From the NCBI RefSeq assembly GCF_965138505.1, contig NZ_CBCSCO010000005.1, forward strand, positions 180,629 through 244,628: a stretch of 64,000 nt of DNA, written 5' to 3'. Of this stretch, positions 33,662 to 43,031 are shown piece by piece. A model generated the notes under the pieces. That model saw nothing but the letters and a program-made list of their open reading frames with translations, was not told where the DNA came from and ran no database searches. Made by a program: the position numbers and the translations under genes. Numbering within the stretch: the stretch's first letter is position 1; every line of letters starts with the position of its first letter. This stretch comes from Litorimonas haliclonae (GTDB lineage Bacteria > Pseudomonadota > Alphaproteobacteria > Caulobacterales > Maricaulaceae).

Positions 33662-33690
33662 AATACTCAGGCGTAGCTCGTTTGAGTATT
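33662..33690. promoter_or_regulatory. Inverted repeat between sucD and sucA
   Basis: AATACTCA ... TGAGTATT, perfect 8-bp arms with a 13-bp loop, 23 bp before the sucA start. It lacks a T-run, so it is not an intrinsic terminator; it could be an RNA processing/stability element or an operator. Confidence 0.5.
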
Positions 33691-33712
33691 CACTAGACCC
33701 AGAGGTCGACCT

Positions 33713-36679
33713 ATGGCGGACAAGAGCCGTTCTGATCAAAATCAGGAATTCCTGGACACACTTTTCCTGGACGGCGGAAACGCCGCCTATCTGGAACAGA
33801 TGCAGGCGCAATATACGCGCGATCCCCGAAGTGTTGATGCCAGTTGGCGGTCTTATTTTGCTGACCTTGGCGAAGAGACCGAAAATGCCCGCCACGTTGC
33901 GGACGGTCCGGCCTGGAAGCAAAAGAACTGGCCGGTTGCGGAAGATGGCGAGCTGACCTCTGCCCTGACAGGGGATTGGGGCGCAGATCCAAAAGCCGCC
34001 GAAAAAGCAGTAGCTCACGCCAATCCAAATCTGAGCGAAGACGAAGTTCAGCAGGCGGCTAAGGATTCTATTGGCGCGCTAATGATGATCCGGGCTTACC
34101 GCGTTCGCGGACATTGCATTGCCAATCTGGATCCGTTGGGTTTGGCCGAACCGGGCGAGCATCCTGAACTCGATCCTGCGACTTATGGGTTTTCAGACTC
34201 TGACCGAGATAGAGACATCTTTATCGACGGAGTGTTGGGACTGGACTATGCGACGGTGAATGAAATCATCGACATCGTCAAACGCACCTATTGTTCCACC
34301 CTTGGCGTTCAATTTACCCATGTGTCCAATCCGGACGAAAAAGCCTGGATTCAAGAACGCCTTGAGGGCCCTGAGAAAGAGATCAGCTTCTCTAAAGAGG
34401 GCCGCTTGGCGATTTTGCAGAAACTGATTGAAGGCGAAGCGTTTGAGCAGCTCCTGCATAAACGCTACCCCGGAACAAAGCGGTTTGGACTGGACGGCGC
34501 CGAAGGTTTACTCCCCGCTCTAGAGCAAATTATTAAACGGGGCGGTCAATTAGGTCTTAAAGACATTAACTTCGGCATGCCTCATCGCGGACGTTTGAAC
34601 GTGATGGCGTCCGTCATGCAAAAACCTTATTCCGCGATTTTTTATGAATTTTTAGGCGGCGTCGCCGCTGGCGGTGAAGACTTTGGCTCCGGGGATGTGA
34701 AATACCATTTGGGCGTTTCGGATGACCGTGAATTTGACGGAAACTCTGTTCACCTGTCGCTCGCCCCCAACCCGTCCCATCTGGAAGTGGTCGCCCCTGT
34801 TGTGATAGGGAAAACCCGCGCCAAGCAGCAAATGGCCTCTGGCACATACCGCTCTCATAAACCCGAAGAAGTTATGGCGGTTATCTTGCACGGGGATTCG
34901 GCTTTTGCTGGCCAGGGTGTGGTCATGGAAACTTTCCAGATGTCGCAGCTTACGGGCTATAGAACGGGCGGAACCATACACGTTGTCGTCAACAATCAGA
35001 TCGGCTTTACTACAACGCCGGACGAGTATCGCTCCGGCCAATATTGTTCGGACGTCGCGTTTATGGTCGAAGCGCCTGTTTTTCACGTAAATGGTGATGA
35101 CCCCGAAGCGGTAGTTTATGCAGCACGTATCGCGACTGAATACCGTCAAAAGTTCGGCAAGGATGTCGTTCTGGATATTACCTGTTACAGACGCTACGGT
35201 CACAATGAGGGGGACGACCCGTCCTTTACTCAACCGCTTATGTATAAGGCGATTGCTGACCGCCTGACCACGCGTGAGATTTATGCTGAACGGCTGATAG
35301 AGCAAGGTGATCTGACGAAAGAAGATCATGAAAAGCGCGTCGAAGACTTCTATGCGTTTTTGGATGAAGAGTTTGAAAAGGCCAAAACCTACGAAACCAA
35401 ACAACCGGATTGGTTGCAGGGAGTTTGGCAAGGGCTGAGCCTTCCGACGGAAAAAGACGGGAAGCGTCGAGGCGATACGGATGTTGATCTCGAGACCTTA
35501 AAAGAAATCGGTAAAAAAATCACGACGATCCCGAATAGTGTCAATATTCATAAAACGCTGAAGCGGATTATCAAAGCCCGCGCCGAGAAAATTGAAACGG
35601 GTGAAAACATTGACTGGGGTCTGGCGGAACATCTCGCGATCGGGACGCTGATTACAGAGGGCCACCCGGTTCGTTTATCAGGCCAGGATTCTGAGCGGGG
35701 AACATTTTCACAGCGCCAATCTCACTTTATCGACCAGACGGACGGCCATAAATATACGCCGTTAAATAATCTGTCTGATGACCAAGAATATTATCAAGTT
35801 CTCAATTCGCATCTGTCCGAAGAAGCGGTGCTGGGATTTGAATACGGCTTCTCTACTGCAGCTCCGAAAGCGCTTACGATTTGGGAGGCCCAGTTTGGGG
35901 ATTTCGCCAATGGCGCTCAAGTTATGGTGGACCAGTTTATATCTTCCGCCGAGCAAAAATGGCTCCGCATGTCGGGTCTCGTTATGCTCTTGCCACATGG
36001 CTATGAGGGGCAAGGTCCAGAACATAGTTCCGCCCGTCTGGAACGCTATCTCCAAATGTGCGCCGAAGATAATATGCAGGTCACAAATATTTCGACGCCG
36101 GCCAATTATTTCCATGCGCTGCGCCGTCAGGTAAAACGTCAATTCCGCAAACCCCTCATAAATATGAGTCCGAAAAGCCTGTTGCGTCACAAACTCTGTG
36201 TTTCAACACTGGAAGAGATGGCAAGTGATACGGAATTCCACCGTTTGTTGTGGGATGACGCGGAATATCGTCCGGAATCAACTGAAATTAAACTGCTTCC
36301 GGACGCAAAAATTAAACGCGTGATATTGTGCTCCGGCAAAGTTTATTTCGACTTGTTTGAAGAACGCGAAAAGCAAAACATAAATGATGTTTATTTGCTC
36401 CGTATTGAACAGCTTTTCCCTTATCCGGATGATGCGGTACAGGAGGAATTAAGCCGATTCAAAAAAGCTGATATCGTCTGGTGTCAGGAAGAGCCGAAAA
36501 ATATGGGCGCTTGGTCCTTCATTCATGAATTCCTTGAGGAGAGCCTTCAAGCGATTGGCGCGAAAACCACGCGGCCTCGATATGTCGGGCGCGGCGCTGC
36601 GGCCTCGACGGCGACTGGTATCAGCGCTAAACATAAAAAAGAACAACAAGCCATTCTTGACGGGGCGTTCGCCAAATAG
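33713..36679 (+). CDS. sucA: 2-oxoglutarate dehydrogenase E1
   Basis: A 988-residue thiamine-diphosphate enzyme decarboxylating 2-oxoglutarate and passing succinyl to SucB lipoyl groups. N-terminus (FLDGGNAAYLEQMQAQYTRD) fits the E2-binding extension; the TPP domain contains FGMPHRGRLNVMASVMQKPY, LHGDSAFAGQGVVMETFQMS and RRYGHNEGDDPSFTQPLMY (Mg/TPP motif). The pyrimidine half has WEAQFGDFANGAQVMVDQFI and LLPHGYEGQGPEHSSARLER. Normal length. 29 bp precede sucB. Confidence 0.97.
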   Translation: MADKSRSDQNQEFLDTLFLDGGNAAYLEQMQAQYTRDPRSVDASWRSYFADLGEETENARHVADGPAWKQKNWPVAEDGELTSALTGDWGADPKAAEKAVAHANPNLSEDEVQQAAKDSIGALMMIRAYRVRGHCIANLDPLGLAEPGEHPELDPATYGFSDSDRDRDIFIDGVLGLDYATVNEIIDIVKRTYCSTLGVQFTHVSNPDEKAWIQERLEGPEKEISFSKEGRLAILQKLIEGEAFEQLLHKRYPGTKRFGLDGAEGLLPALEQIIKRGGQLGLKDINFGMPHRGRLNVMASVMQKPYSAIFYEFLGGVAAGGEDFGSGDVKYHLGVSDDREFDGNSVHLSLAPNPSHLEVVAPVVIGKTRAKQQMASGTYRSHKPEEVMAVILHGDSAFAGQGVVMETFQMSQLTGYRTGGTIHVVVNNQIGFTTTPDEYRSGQYCSDVAFMVEAPVFHVNGDDPEAVVYAARIATEYRQKFGKDVVLDITCYRRYGHNEGDDPSFTQPLMYKAIADRLTTREIYAERLIEQGDLTKEDHEKRVEDFYAFLDEEFEKAKTYETKQPDWLQGVWQGLSLPTEKDGKRRGDTDVDLETLKEIGKKITTIPNSVNIHKTLKRIIKARAEKIETGENIDWGLAEHLAIGTLITEGHPVRLSGQDSERGTFSQRQSHFIDQTDGHKYTPLNNLSDDQEYYQVLNSHLSEEAVLGFEYGFSTAAPKALTIWEAQFGDFANGAQVMVDQFISSAEQKWLRMSGLVMLLPHGYEGQGPEHSSARLERYLQMCAEDNMQVTNISTPANYFHALRRQVKRQFRKPLINMSPKSLLRHKLCVSTLEEMASDTEFHRLLWDDAEYRPESTEIKLLPDAKIKRVILCSGKVYFDLFEEREKQNINDVYLLRIEQLFPYPDDAVQEELSRFKKADIVWCQEEPKNMGAWSFIHEFLEESLQAIGAKTTRPRYVGRGAAASTATGISAKHKKEQQAILDGAFAK

Positions 36680-36708
36680 GCGGCTCCTTAAAAGGTAAGA
36701 CGAAAATT

Positions 36709-38286
36709 ATGACAGATATTAAAATTCCAAATGTCGGCGAAAGTGTTTCGGAAGTCACAATTGCAAGCTGGATGAAAAAAGCCGGTGACAGCGTCAAGAA
36801 GGACGAAGCGATTGTAGAGCTAGAGACGGACAAAGCGTCTCAAGAGATTGTTTCGCCTGAAGACGGCGTACTGGAAGAAATTCTGGTCGCAGAGGGCGAT
36901 GTCGCTGAAATTGGGAAAGTGATTGCCAAACTGGGTTCCGGCTCCGGAAAGACATCTTCCAAAGAGACTAAGGACGCCAACAAAGGTGACGCGGAAACAA
37001 AATCTCAAACTGAGGAACCGTCTTCTGATGAAGCCGCCGACGCAGGTTCTGCCCTTGATATTGATGTGCCAAATGTAGGCGAATCTGTTTCAGAAGTGAC
37101 GATCGCGTCCTGGATGAAACAGGTGGGCGACACTGTTGAAAAAGACGAACCTATTGTCGAGCTTGAAACCGACAAAGCCGCTCAGGAACTCGTCGCGCCT
37201 CGCTCCGGCATTATCGTCGAGCATTTGGTCGCTGAAGGAGATACGGCGAAAGTCGGCCAAACGATTGCCCGCCTCGGCGAGAGCAATTCCGCGCCTGCCA
37301 AAGGCAAGCCTGACGCGCCTTCTAAGGGGGATGAAGGCGGCGCGGTTGGCGGAACGCCGTCTGTAAATAAAGACTCTGGATCATCAGACGCCGTTGCCAT
37401 GCCATCCGCTGCTCGCATCCTCAAAGAGAGCGGGATCGATGCCGCTGACGTTGAGGGCACAGGCAAGGACGGCCGTATTACCAAAGCGGATGCGCTGAAA
37501 GCAAAAGATAATCCGCCGGTGAAAAAATCTTCTTCTGATAAATCGGATTCGGCGCCTAAAACGCCGTCCGCGCCGCGTGAACTTGGCGCTCGTGAAGAGC
37601 GTGTTCGCATGTCCCGCCTCCGCCAAACAATTGCCCGTCGGTTGAAAGACGCGCAAAACACTGCGGCCATGCTCACCACCTATAACGAAGCGGATATGAG
37701 CCATATCATGGCCATGCGATCCGATTATAAAGAACTGTTTTTGAAGAAACACGGCATCAAGCTCGGCTTTATGAGCTTCTTCGTCAAAGCTTGCGTTCAG
37801 GCGTTGAAAGACGTCCCGAGCGTCAACGCCGAAATTGACGGCACAGATATCATTTATAAAAACTATTATGATATCTCGATTGCGGTCGGCACGGATAAAG
37901 GCCTTGTTGTGCCTGTGTTGCGCGATTGCGACGAGCTGTCGCTTGGCGGCATTGAAAAAGGCATTGGCAAATTGGGCGAAAAAGCCCGCGATGGGCAACT
38001 GTCTATGGATGATATGTCCGGCGGCACCTTTACGATCTCTAATGGCGGCGTCTATGGCTCGCTGATGAGCTCACCCATTCTCAACCCGCCGCAGTCCGGC
38101 ATACTTGGCATGCACAAGATTGAAAAACGCCCTGTTGTGGTAGATGACCAGATCGTTATCCGCCCGATGATGTATCTTGCTCTGTCTTATGATCACCGTA
38201 TTGTGGATGGGAAAGAAGCTGTGACTTTCCTTGTTCGGGTAAAAGAATGTCTGGAAGACCCGGAGAGACTTCTTCTTGATTTGTAA
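36709..38286 (+). CDS. sucB: Dihydrolipoyl succinyltransferase E2 with two lipoyl domains
   Basis: A 525-residue E2, longer than the usual ~400 because it has two lipoyl domains. Domain 1 carries the lipoylated Lys42 in VELETDKASQ, domain 2 Lys156 in VELETDKAAQ; the two share VGESVSEVTIASWMK exactly and lie 114 residues apart. After a Lys/Ser/Asp-rich linker comes the E1/E3-binding domain (SAARILKESGIDAADVEGTG), another linker, then the catalytic domain from about 300 ending with SYDHRIVDGKEAVTFLV. Lipoyl duplication should widen the swinging-arm reach. Strong terminator follows. Confidence 0.96.
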   Translation: MTDIKIPNVGESVSEVTIASWMKKAGDSVKKDEAIVELETDKASQEIVSPEDGVLEEILVAEGDVAEIGKVIAKLGSGSGKTSSKETKDANKGDAETKSQTEEPSSDEAADAGSALDIDVPNVGESVSEVTIASWMKQVGDTVEKDEPIVELETDKAAQELVAPRSGIIVEHLVAEGDTAKVGQTIARLGESNSAPAKGKPDAPSKGDEGGAVGGTPSVNKDSGSSDAVAMPSAARILKESGIDAADVEGTGKDGRITKADALKAKDNPPVKKSSSDKSDSAPKTPSAPRELGAREERVRMSRLRQTIARRLKDAQNTAAMLTTYNEADMSHIMAMRSDYKELFLKKHGIKLGFMSFFVKACVQALKDVPSVNAEIDGTDIIYKNYYDISIAVGTDKGLVVPVLRDCDELSLGGIEKGIGKLGEKARDGQLSMDDMSGGTFTISNGGVYGSLMSSPILNPPQSGILGMHKIEKRPVVVDDQIVIRPMMYLALSYDHRIVDGKEAVTFLVRVKECLEDPERLLLDL

Positions 38287-38317
38287 AAAAAGGCCGCTTT
38301 GCGCGGCCTTTTTTATT
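38285..38317 (+). terminator. Terminator after sucB
   Basis: AAAAAAAGGCCGC-TTTGC-GCGGCCTTTTTT: strong stem with long T-run, between sucB and the following genes. Confidence 0.9.
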
Positions 38318-38381
38318 GGAGATCTCTAAGATTGCGAAAATCCGAAATTTATGCTACTTTAAATAAAAACGAGGGGGATTT

Positions 38382-38816
38382 ATGACAACTGTAGTGAAAA
38401 CGCCTATCTGGTTCTGGCTGCTAGGCATTGTCTTTCTCGTATGGAACCTCTTTGGGGTGATGAATTATTTATCTGGCGTTATGGCAACGCCGGAAGGCCT
38501 TGCGACGCAAGGTTATACCGAAGATCAGATAGCCTTTCTACTAGACGCCCCCTCGTATTATATGACGATATTTGCTTTAGCCGTTTGGCCTGGATTGATT
38601 GGCGCTATTCTATTCCTACTTCGAAAATCTTGGGCGACGAAAGTATTTCTTTTCAGTTTGGTTTTCATTCTTTTGTCTTTGATCATAGATTTTATTGGAG
38701 GAACATTCGCCGTTCTCGGCGGGGCCTATCTCGGCATTATGATCTTCGTCACAATTATGGGTTTCGTGCAATATTTTGTCTCCAGAAACTTAGCGAGCAA
38801 AGGTATATTGCACTAA
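38382..38816 (+). CDS. Four-helix membrane protein between sucB and lpd
   Basis: A 144-residue protein with four hydrophobic helices: IWFWLLGIVFLVWNLFGVM (about 9-27), MTIFALAVWPGLIGAILFLL (about 60-79), VFLFSLVFILLSLIIDFIGG (about 87-106) and GIMIFVTIMGFVQYFVSR. The loop after helix one has MATPEGLATQGYTEDQIAFL. No family recognised with confidence, though similar small proteins are called sugar transporter without proof. It follows a strong terminator and precedes lpd by 66 bp, so it probably starts its own transcript. Confidence 0.7.
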   Translation: MTTVVKTPIWFWLLGIVFLVWNLFGVMNYLSGVMATPEGLATQGYTEDQIAFLLDAPSYYMTIFALAVWPGLIGAILFLLRKSWATKVFLFSLVFILLSLIIDFIGGTFAVLGGAYLGIMIFVTIMGFVQYFVSRNLASKGILH

Positions 38817-38882
38817 GCCTGATTGACCTCAAAGCTTCGCGCGCCTAAGTCTCTGACACTAGATTTAAGCGCGGAGTTTTCC

Positions 38883-40268
38883 ATGTCAGAGAAATATGAT
38901 GTCATTATAATTGGCGGCGGGCCAGGCGGATATAATTGCGCCATTCGCGCCGGACAGCTTGGCTTGAAAGTGGCCTGCATCGAAAGTCGGAAGACACTCG
39001 GCGGGACGTGCCTGAACGTGGGTTGTATTCCATCTAAATCTCTTCTCCATGCCACGGCTTTATACGAAACCGCGCAGAAAGACTTCCCTGCTATGGGCAT
39101 GAAAGCCACGGTTGAAGCTGATGTTCCGGCGATGATTGAAGCGAAGAATAAGATTGTCGGCGGCCTAACCCAAGGCATCGAATACCTGTTCAAAAAGAAC
39201 AATGTGGAACATATTAAAGGTTTTGGTAAAATAGTGGGCGAGGGCAAAGTCGACGTCGATGGCAAAGTCTATGAGACTAAAAACATTGTTATCGCCACGG
39301 GGTCGGAGGTGGCAACTCTTCCAAATGTCGAAATAGATGAGAAGCAGATTGTCTCTTCAACGGGCGCGCTCGACCTGCAGGAAACACCGAAAAAAATGAT
39401 CGTTATTGGCGGCGGTGTCATCGGTCTTGAGCTCGGTTCAGTCTGGCGCCGACTGGGCGCAGAAGTGACCGTCATCGAGTTTCTTGATGTAATACTGCCG
39501 GGATCTGACTCAGAATTGCAAAAACAGGCATTACGCACGTTCAAAAAACAAAAAATGAAATTTGAGCTCGGTCGGAAGGTGACAAAAGTCACAAAGTCAA
39601 AATCAGGTTTGAAAGTCGAAACGGAAGCTTCTGACGGCGGGAAAGCCAAGAGCTTCGATGCCGACGTCGTTCTGGTGTCTATCGGTCGCCGTCCCTTTAC
39701 TAAAGGATTGGGTCTGGAAACTCTGGATATCAAAACGGACAAACGCGGCTTCGTCGAAACGGACGGTCACAAAACTTCAGCCAAAAATGTTTGGGCCATT
39801 GGAGACTGCACAACAGGTCCAATGCTAGCACACAAAGCGGAAGAAGAATCCGTTGCCGTGGCGGAACTCATTGCAGGCAAAGCTGGGCATGTGAATTACG
39901 ACGTAATTCCAGGCGTTGTTTATACGCATCCGGAAATTGCCACGGTCGGAAAAACCGAAGAAGAGCTGAAAGAAGCCGGTATTCCCTATAAAAAAGGTAA
40001 ATTCCCTTTCACAGCCAACTCACGCGCGCGCTGTAATCATGAGACGGACGGATTTGCTAAGGTACTCGCCCATGCTGAAACAGACGAAATTCTTGGCGCT
40101 CATATTATTGGGCCATTGGCGGGAGATATGATCCACGAAGTCTGTGTAGCGATGGAATTCAAAGCAGCATCAGAAGACCTTGCTCGAACCTGCCATGCCC
40201 ACCCAACAGTCTCCGAAGCCGTTCGGCAGGCAGCTATGGATATCGAAGGCTGGGCGATGCAAATGTAG
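38883..40268 (+). CDS. lpdA: Dihydrolipoamide dehydrogenase (E3)
   Basis: A 461-residue FAD flavoprotein re-oxidising the lipoyl groups of 2-oxoacid dehydrogenases. FAD loop DVIIIGGGPGGYNCAIRA, redox disulfide GGTCLNVGCIPSKSLL, NAD loop MIVIGGGVIGLELGSVW, FAD site NVWAIGDCTTGPMLAHKAEE and the dimer-interface base HAHPTVSEAVRQA near the C-terminus are all present. ATG 38883 gives MSEKYDVIIIGG; an upstream in-frame start adds 20 residues with no family match. It is separated from sucB by a terminator and one extra gene. Confidence 0.96.
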   Translation: MSEKYDVIIIGGGPGGYNCAIRAGQLGLKVACIESRKTLGGTCLNVGCIPSKSLLHATALYETAQKDFPAMGMKATVEADVPAMIEAKNKIVGGLTQGIEYLFKKNNVEHIKGFGKIVGEGKVDVDGKVYETKNIVIATGSEVATLPNVEIDEKQIVSSTGALDLQETPKKMIVIGGGVIGLELGSVWRRLGAEVTVIEFLDVILPGSDSELQKQALRTFKKQKMKFELGRKVTKVTKSKSGLKVETEASDGGKAKSFDADVVLVSIGRRPFTKGLGLETLDIKTDKRGFVETDGHKTSAKNVWAIGDCTTGPMLAHKAEEESVAVAELIAGKAGHVNYDVIPGVVYTHPEIATVGKTEEELKEAGIPYKKGKFPFTANSRARCNHETDGFAKVLAHAETDEILGAHIIGPLAGDMIHEVCVAMEFKAASEDLARTCHAHPTVSEAVRQAAMDIEGWAMQM

Positions 40269-40581
40269 TCTTTGCGGGATGACAGCTGAGCTCAACTTTA
40301 AAAATCTTTCTCATCCCGTCTCGAGCCGTCGGGATGAGGTTTATTATCCCTGACAACGTCTCCTAATAAATAACATTTTATTCATATTTGAATGCCCTTC
40401 ATGCTTCAAGGGGTAGGACACCCGTTGCCAAATTGCCACATATGCTCTGTAAACTTAGTAAAGCGGCGATTTTTTGCTCGCAAGAGCCGTTCAAATGCGC
40501 ATAGGTAAAGTGAAGTGACGTTAATAAACGCGCTTCCAATATAAAAAATAATAAAAATACAAATCAAATCGGGAAGAAATT
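40269..40581. other. 313-bp intergenic region with terminator, otherwise no gene
   Basis: It holds the lpd terminator-like hairpin and an A/T-rich leader before the TonB receptor with a GGGAAGAAA ribosome site. I see no Fur box, riboswitch or small gene. Confidence 0.5.
40310..40342 (+). terminator. Terminator-like hairpin after lpd
   Basis: CTCATCCCG ... CGGGATGAG with an 11-bp loop, followed by GTTTATTAT. Good 9-bp stem, weak T-run. Confidence 0.55.
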
Positions 40582-42927
40582 ATGAACAAGCAAGCCGCTT
40601 TATCTGCAAGCCTGTCTGCAATCGCGATCTCATTATTCATGAGCGAGTCTGTTCTCGCTCAGGAGAGACAATCTGCAATTGACGCTTTAACAGACGAAAT
40701 CGTTGTAACGGCAACAAAAAAATCTGACGCTGAAAATGCACAGGATGTGCCGATTTCTATTACTGCTTTTAGTAGTGGAAGCTTAGAGGCCTTGAAAGTC
40801 CGAACGCTTGAAGATTTGACTTTCTCCGCTCCCAACGTTTCTCTCGACGATGTGGGTACGTCCCGCGGCGGTGCGAACTTTTCTATCCGCGGACTCGGTG
40901 TGAACTCATCTATTCCGTCAATTGACCCGACCGTAGGTGTATTTGTGGATGGCGTTTATCTGGGTACCAATACCGGAGTGGTATTTGATGTCTTCGACCT
41001 CGACAGTGTGGAAGTTTTGCGCGGACCGCAGGGTATTCTTTTTGGCCGGAACACAACAGGGGGGGCGATATTGCTCAATACCGGTAACCCCACGGACGAG
41101 CTTGAGTATAAAGCACGTTTCGCTGTGGAAGGTCCCGTCGATGAAGGGCGCGGCGGAATCAATACCTTTGCGCAAGGTGTCGTGTCTGGCCCATTGGTTA
41201 AAGATAAGCTCAACGGTAAAATTGCCGCCTATTACAACAATGATGATGGGTATTTCAAAAACCTAGCAACAGGTAACAATTTCGGCAAAGCGGAAACATA
41301 TATTTTGCGCGGTGCATTGGAATTTATGGCCTCTGACAATATTCGGTTCCTAGCCAAAGGTGAATATTTTGACAGTGACGGCCAAGGCCCAGCCGGCCAG
41401 AACCGCGGTCTTTTCGAACGGGATTCATTTGATTTTTCTATCGACAATGAAGGTGATTATAAGTCCGAAGCACTATCCGGAACTTTGAAGACGGAAATTG
41501 ATGTCGCCTTTGGTAACGGACAGATTACGAATATTTTCGGCTATCGGGACACCGAAGGGTCTACGAACGGAGATATCGACTCCACACCGTTAAACCTATT
41601 CCATTCCACAACGGAATATGCCCAGGATCAAATTTCAAACGAACTCCGATATAACGGAACGTTTGGAAAAATTGATCTCACGACTGGTGTTTTCTACTTT
41701 GATCAAGATGTCGCTTATACTGAGACACGCGAATTACAACGCGCTCTAACGCCTACGCCGCTCCCGATTTTTTACGGTGGTGGTTATCAAGAGCATTCCG
41801 TCTTAGGTGTGTTTGGCGCGATTGATTACAGCGTGACTGACAAACTGAAAGTGCTTCTGGGTATCCGCTATTCCGAAGAAGAAAAAGATGCTGGGATTAC
41901 ATATATCCAGGCCAGAACTCCGTGCAGCGTTGTAGATAAAACCTGCCCGGTCTCAGGCGTCAATATGGACGTCCCCGCCCCCTTGGGCGGAGGCCTGAAT
42001 AATGGCTTCACCGATAGCGATAAATGGACAAACTGGTCTCCGAAAGTCGGTTTCCAGTATACTCCGAGCGATAACTCGCAGTTTTTTGGTAACTGGACCC
42101 GTGGCTATCGTTCCGGCGGATATAACTTCCGGATTACAGCCCCGGCTCCATTCGAGGCAATTTTCCCGCCGGGATCAGATCGGGCAACAGACGAAGAGAA
42201 AGTCGATTCTTATGAATTGGGCACCAAAATCGACTTTGCAGATCGACGAGCTCAAATTAATGCATCTGTCTTCCTGACAGATATCTCGGATATGCAGCGT
42301 GAGCTCAATTTGTCTGACCCGGTAACCGGTGTTTTGCAGACGATTGTCAACACGGCTGACGCGACGGTAAAAGGTCTTGAGGTAGAAGGGCGCCTGAAAG
42401 CGACCGACAATATCCTTTTTACAGGTAATATTGGCTTGCTCGATGGGGATTATGACTCCGTCCTATTCGATATTTCAGGTGATGGCGTGGTCGATGACGC
42501 CGATCTGGCGCTGGATATTCCGCGTGTTTCACCGATTACTTTCGGGGCCGGCGTCATTCATGACCTAGATTTAGGAACGTCGGGCGGCCTAACAACCCGC
42601 GTGAATTTCCAACGTCGTGACGAATTCGCCTATACAGATACGAACTTTGGTTGGATCCAAGCGGCGGATATTTTGGATGCGAATATTACATGGGATACAC
42701 CCGTCCAAGGCGTGTCGCTTTCCTTATACGGTAAAAACCTTCTGGATGAAGTTCAGGCCGGCAATGACACACAACTTCCCTTTGGCGGAAATATAGCTCC
42801 CTTACTTGGACAACCAAGCCTCGCAAATGGTGTAAACCGCCCATATGATCGATTCCCAGCTGTGGGCACGCTTTCGCCGTTGAAAAAAGGTCGCTTAATT
42901 GGTCTGGAGCTAACCATTCGCGGTTAG
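40582..42927 (+). CDS. TonB-dependent receptor, OAR/BtuB-unspecific type
   Basis: A 781-residue outer-membrane receptor. Signal peptide ends VLAQ (residue 27); the TonB box is probably DEIVVTATKK; plug motifs include PISITAFSSGSLEALKVRTL, NFSIRGLGVNSSIPSIDPTV and VEVLRGPQGILFGRNTTGGA. The barrel runs to KKGRLIGLELTIRG, so the last residue is Gly and not the usual Phe/Trp/Tyr, though GLELTI keeps strand character. Belongs to the PAS-type caulobacterial receptors often importing carbohydrates or other small molecules; ligand unknown. Strong terminator follows. Confidence 0.9.
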   Translation: MNKQAALSASLSAIAISLFMSESVLAQERQSAIDALTDEIVVTATKKSDAENAQDVPISITAFSSGSLEALKVRTLEDLTFSAPNVSLDDVGTSRGGANFSIRGLGVNSSIPSIDPTVGVFVDGVYLGTNTGVVFDVFDLDSVEVLRGPQGILFGRNTTGGAILLNTGNPTDELEYKARFAVEGPVDEGRGGINTFAQGVVSGPLVKDKLNGKIAAYYNNDDGYFKNLATGNNFGKAETYILRGALEFMASDNIRFLAKGEYFDSDGQGPAGQNRGLFERDSFDFSIDNEGDYKSEALSGTLKTEIDVAFGNGQITNIFGYRDTEGSTNGDIDSTPLNLFHSTTEYAQDQISNELRYNGTFGKIDLTTGVFYFDQDVAYTETRELQRALTPTPLPIFYGGGYQEHSVLGVFGAIDYSVTDKLKVLLGIRYSEEEKDAGITYIQARTPCSVVDKTCPVSGVNMDVPAPLGGGLNNGFTDSDKWTNWSPKVGFQYTPSDNSQFFGNWTRGYRSGGYNFRITAPAPFEAIFPPGSDRATDEEKVDSYELGTKIDFADRRAQINASVFLTDISDMQRELNLSDPVTGVLQTIVNTADATVKGLEVEGRLKATDNILFTGNIGLLDGDYDSVLFDISGDGVVDDADLALDIPRVSPITFGAGVIHDLDLGTSGGLTTRVNFQRRDEFAYTDTNFGWIQAADILDANITWDTPVQGVSLSLYGKNLLDEVQAGNDTQLPFGGNIAPLLGQPSLANGVNRPYDRFPAVGTLSPLKKGRLIGLELTIRG

Positions 42928-42949
42928 GCCGAGCCACAGTTACAAAATC

Positions 42950-42975
42950 AAGCCCCGCTTCGGCGGGGTTTTTTA
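42950..42975 (+). terminator. Terminator after second TonB receptor
   Basis: CCCCGC-TTCG-GCGGGG stem with UUCG tetraloop, followed by TTTTTT. Confidence 0.9.
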
Positions 42976-43031
42976 CTGGGAACAGAATAGAGAGGGAGGG
43001 GTAATTTTAGCAGGATCTGTACAGAGGCTTT

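Noticed and set aside
34652..35431. 259-codon minus-strand frame antisense to sucA
   Set aside because: Mirror of the sucA codons; no family features.
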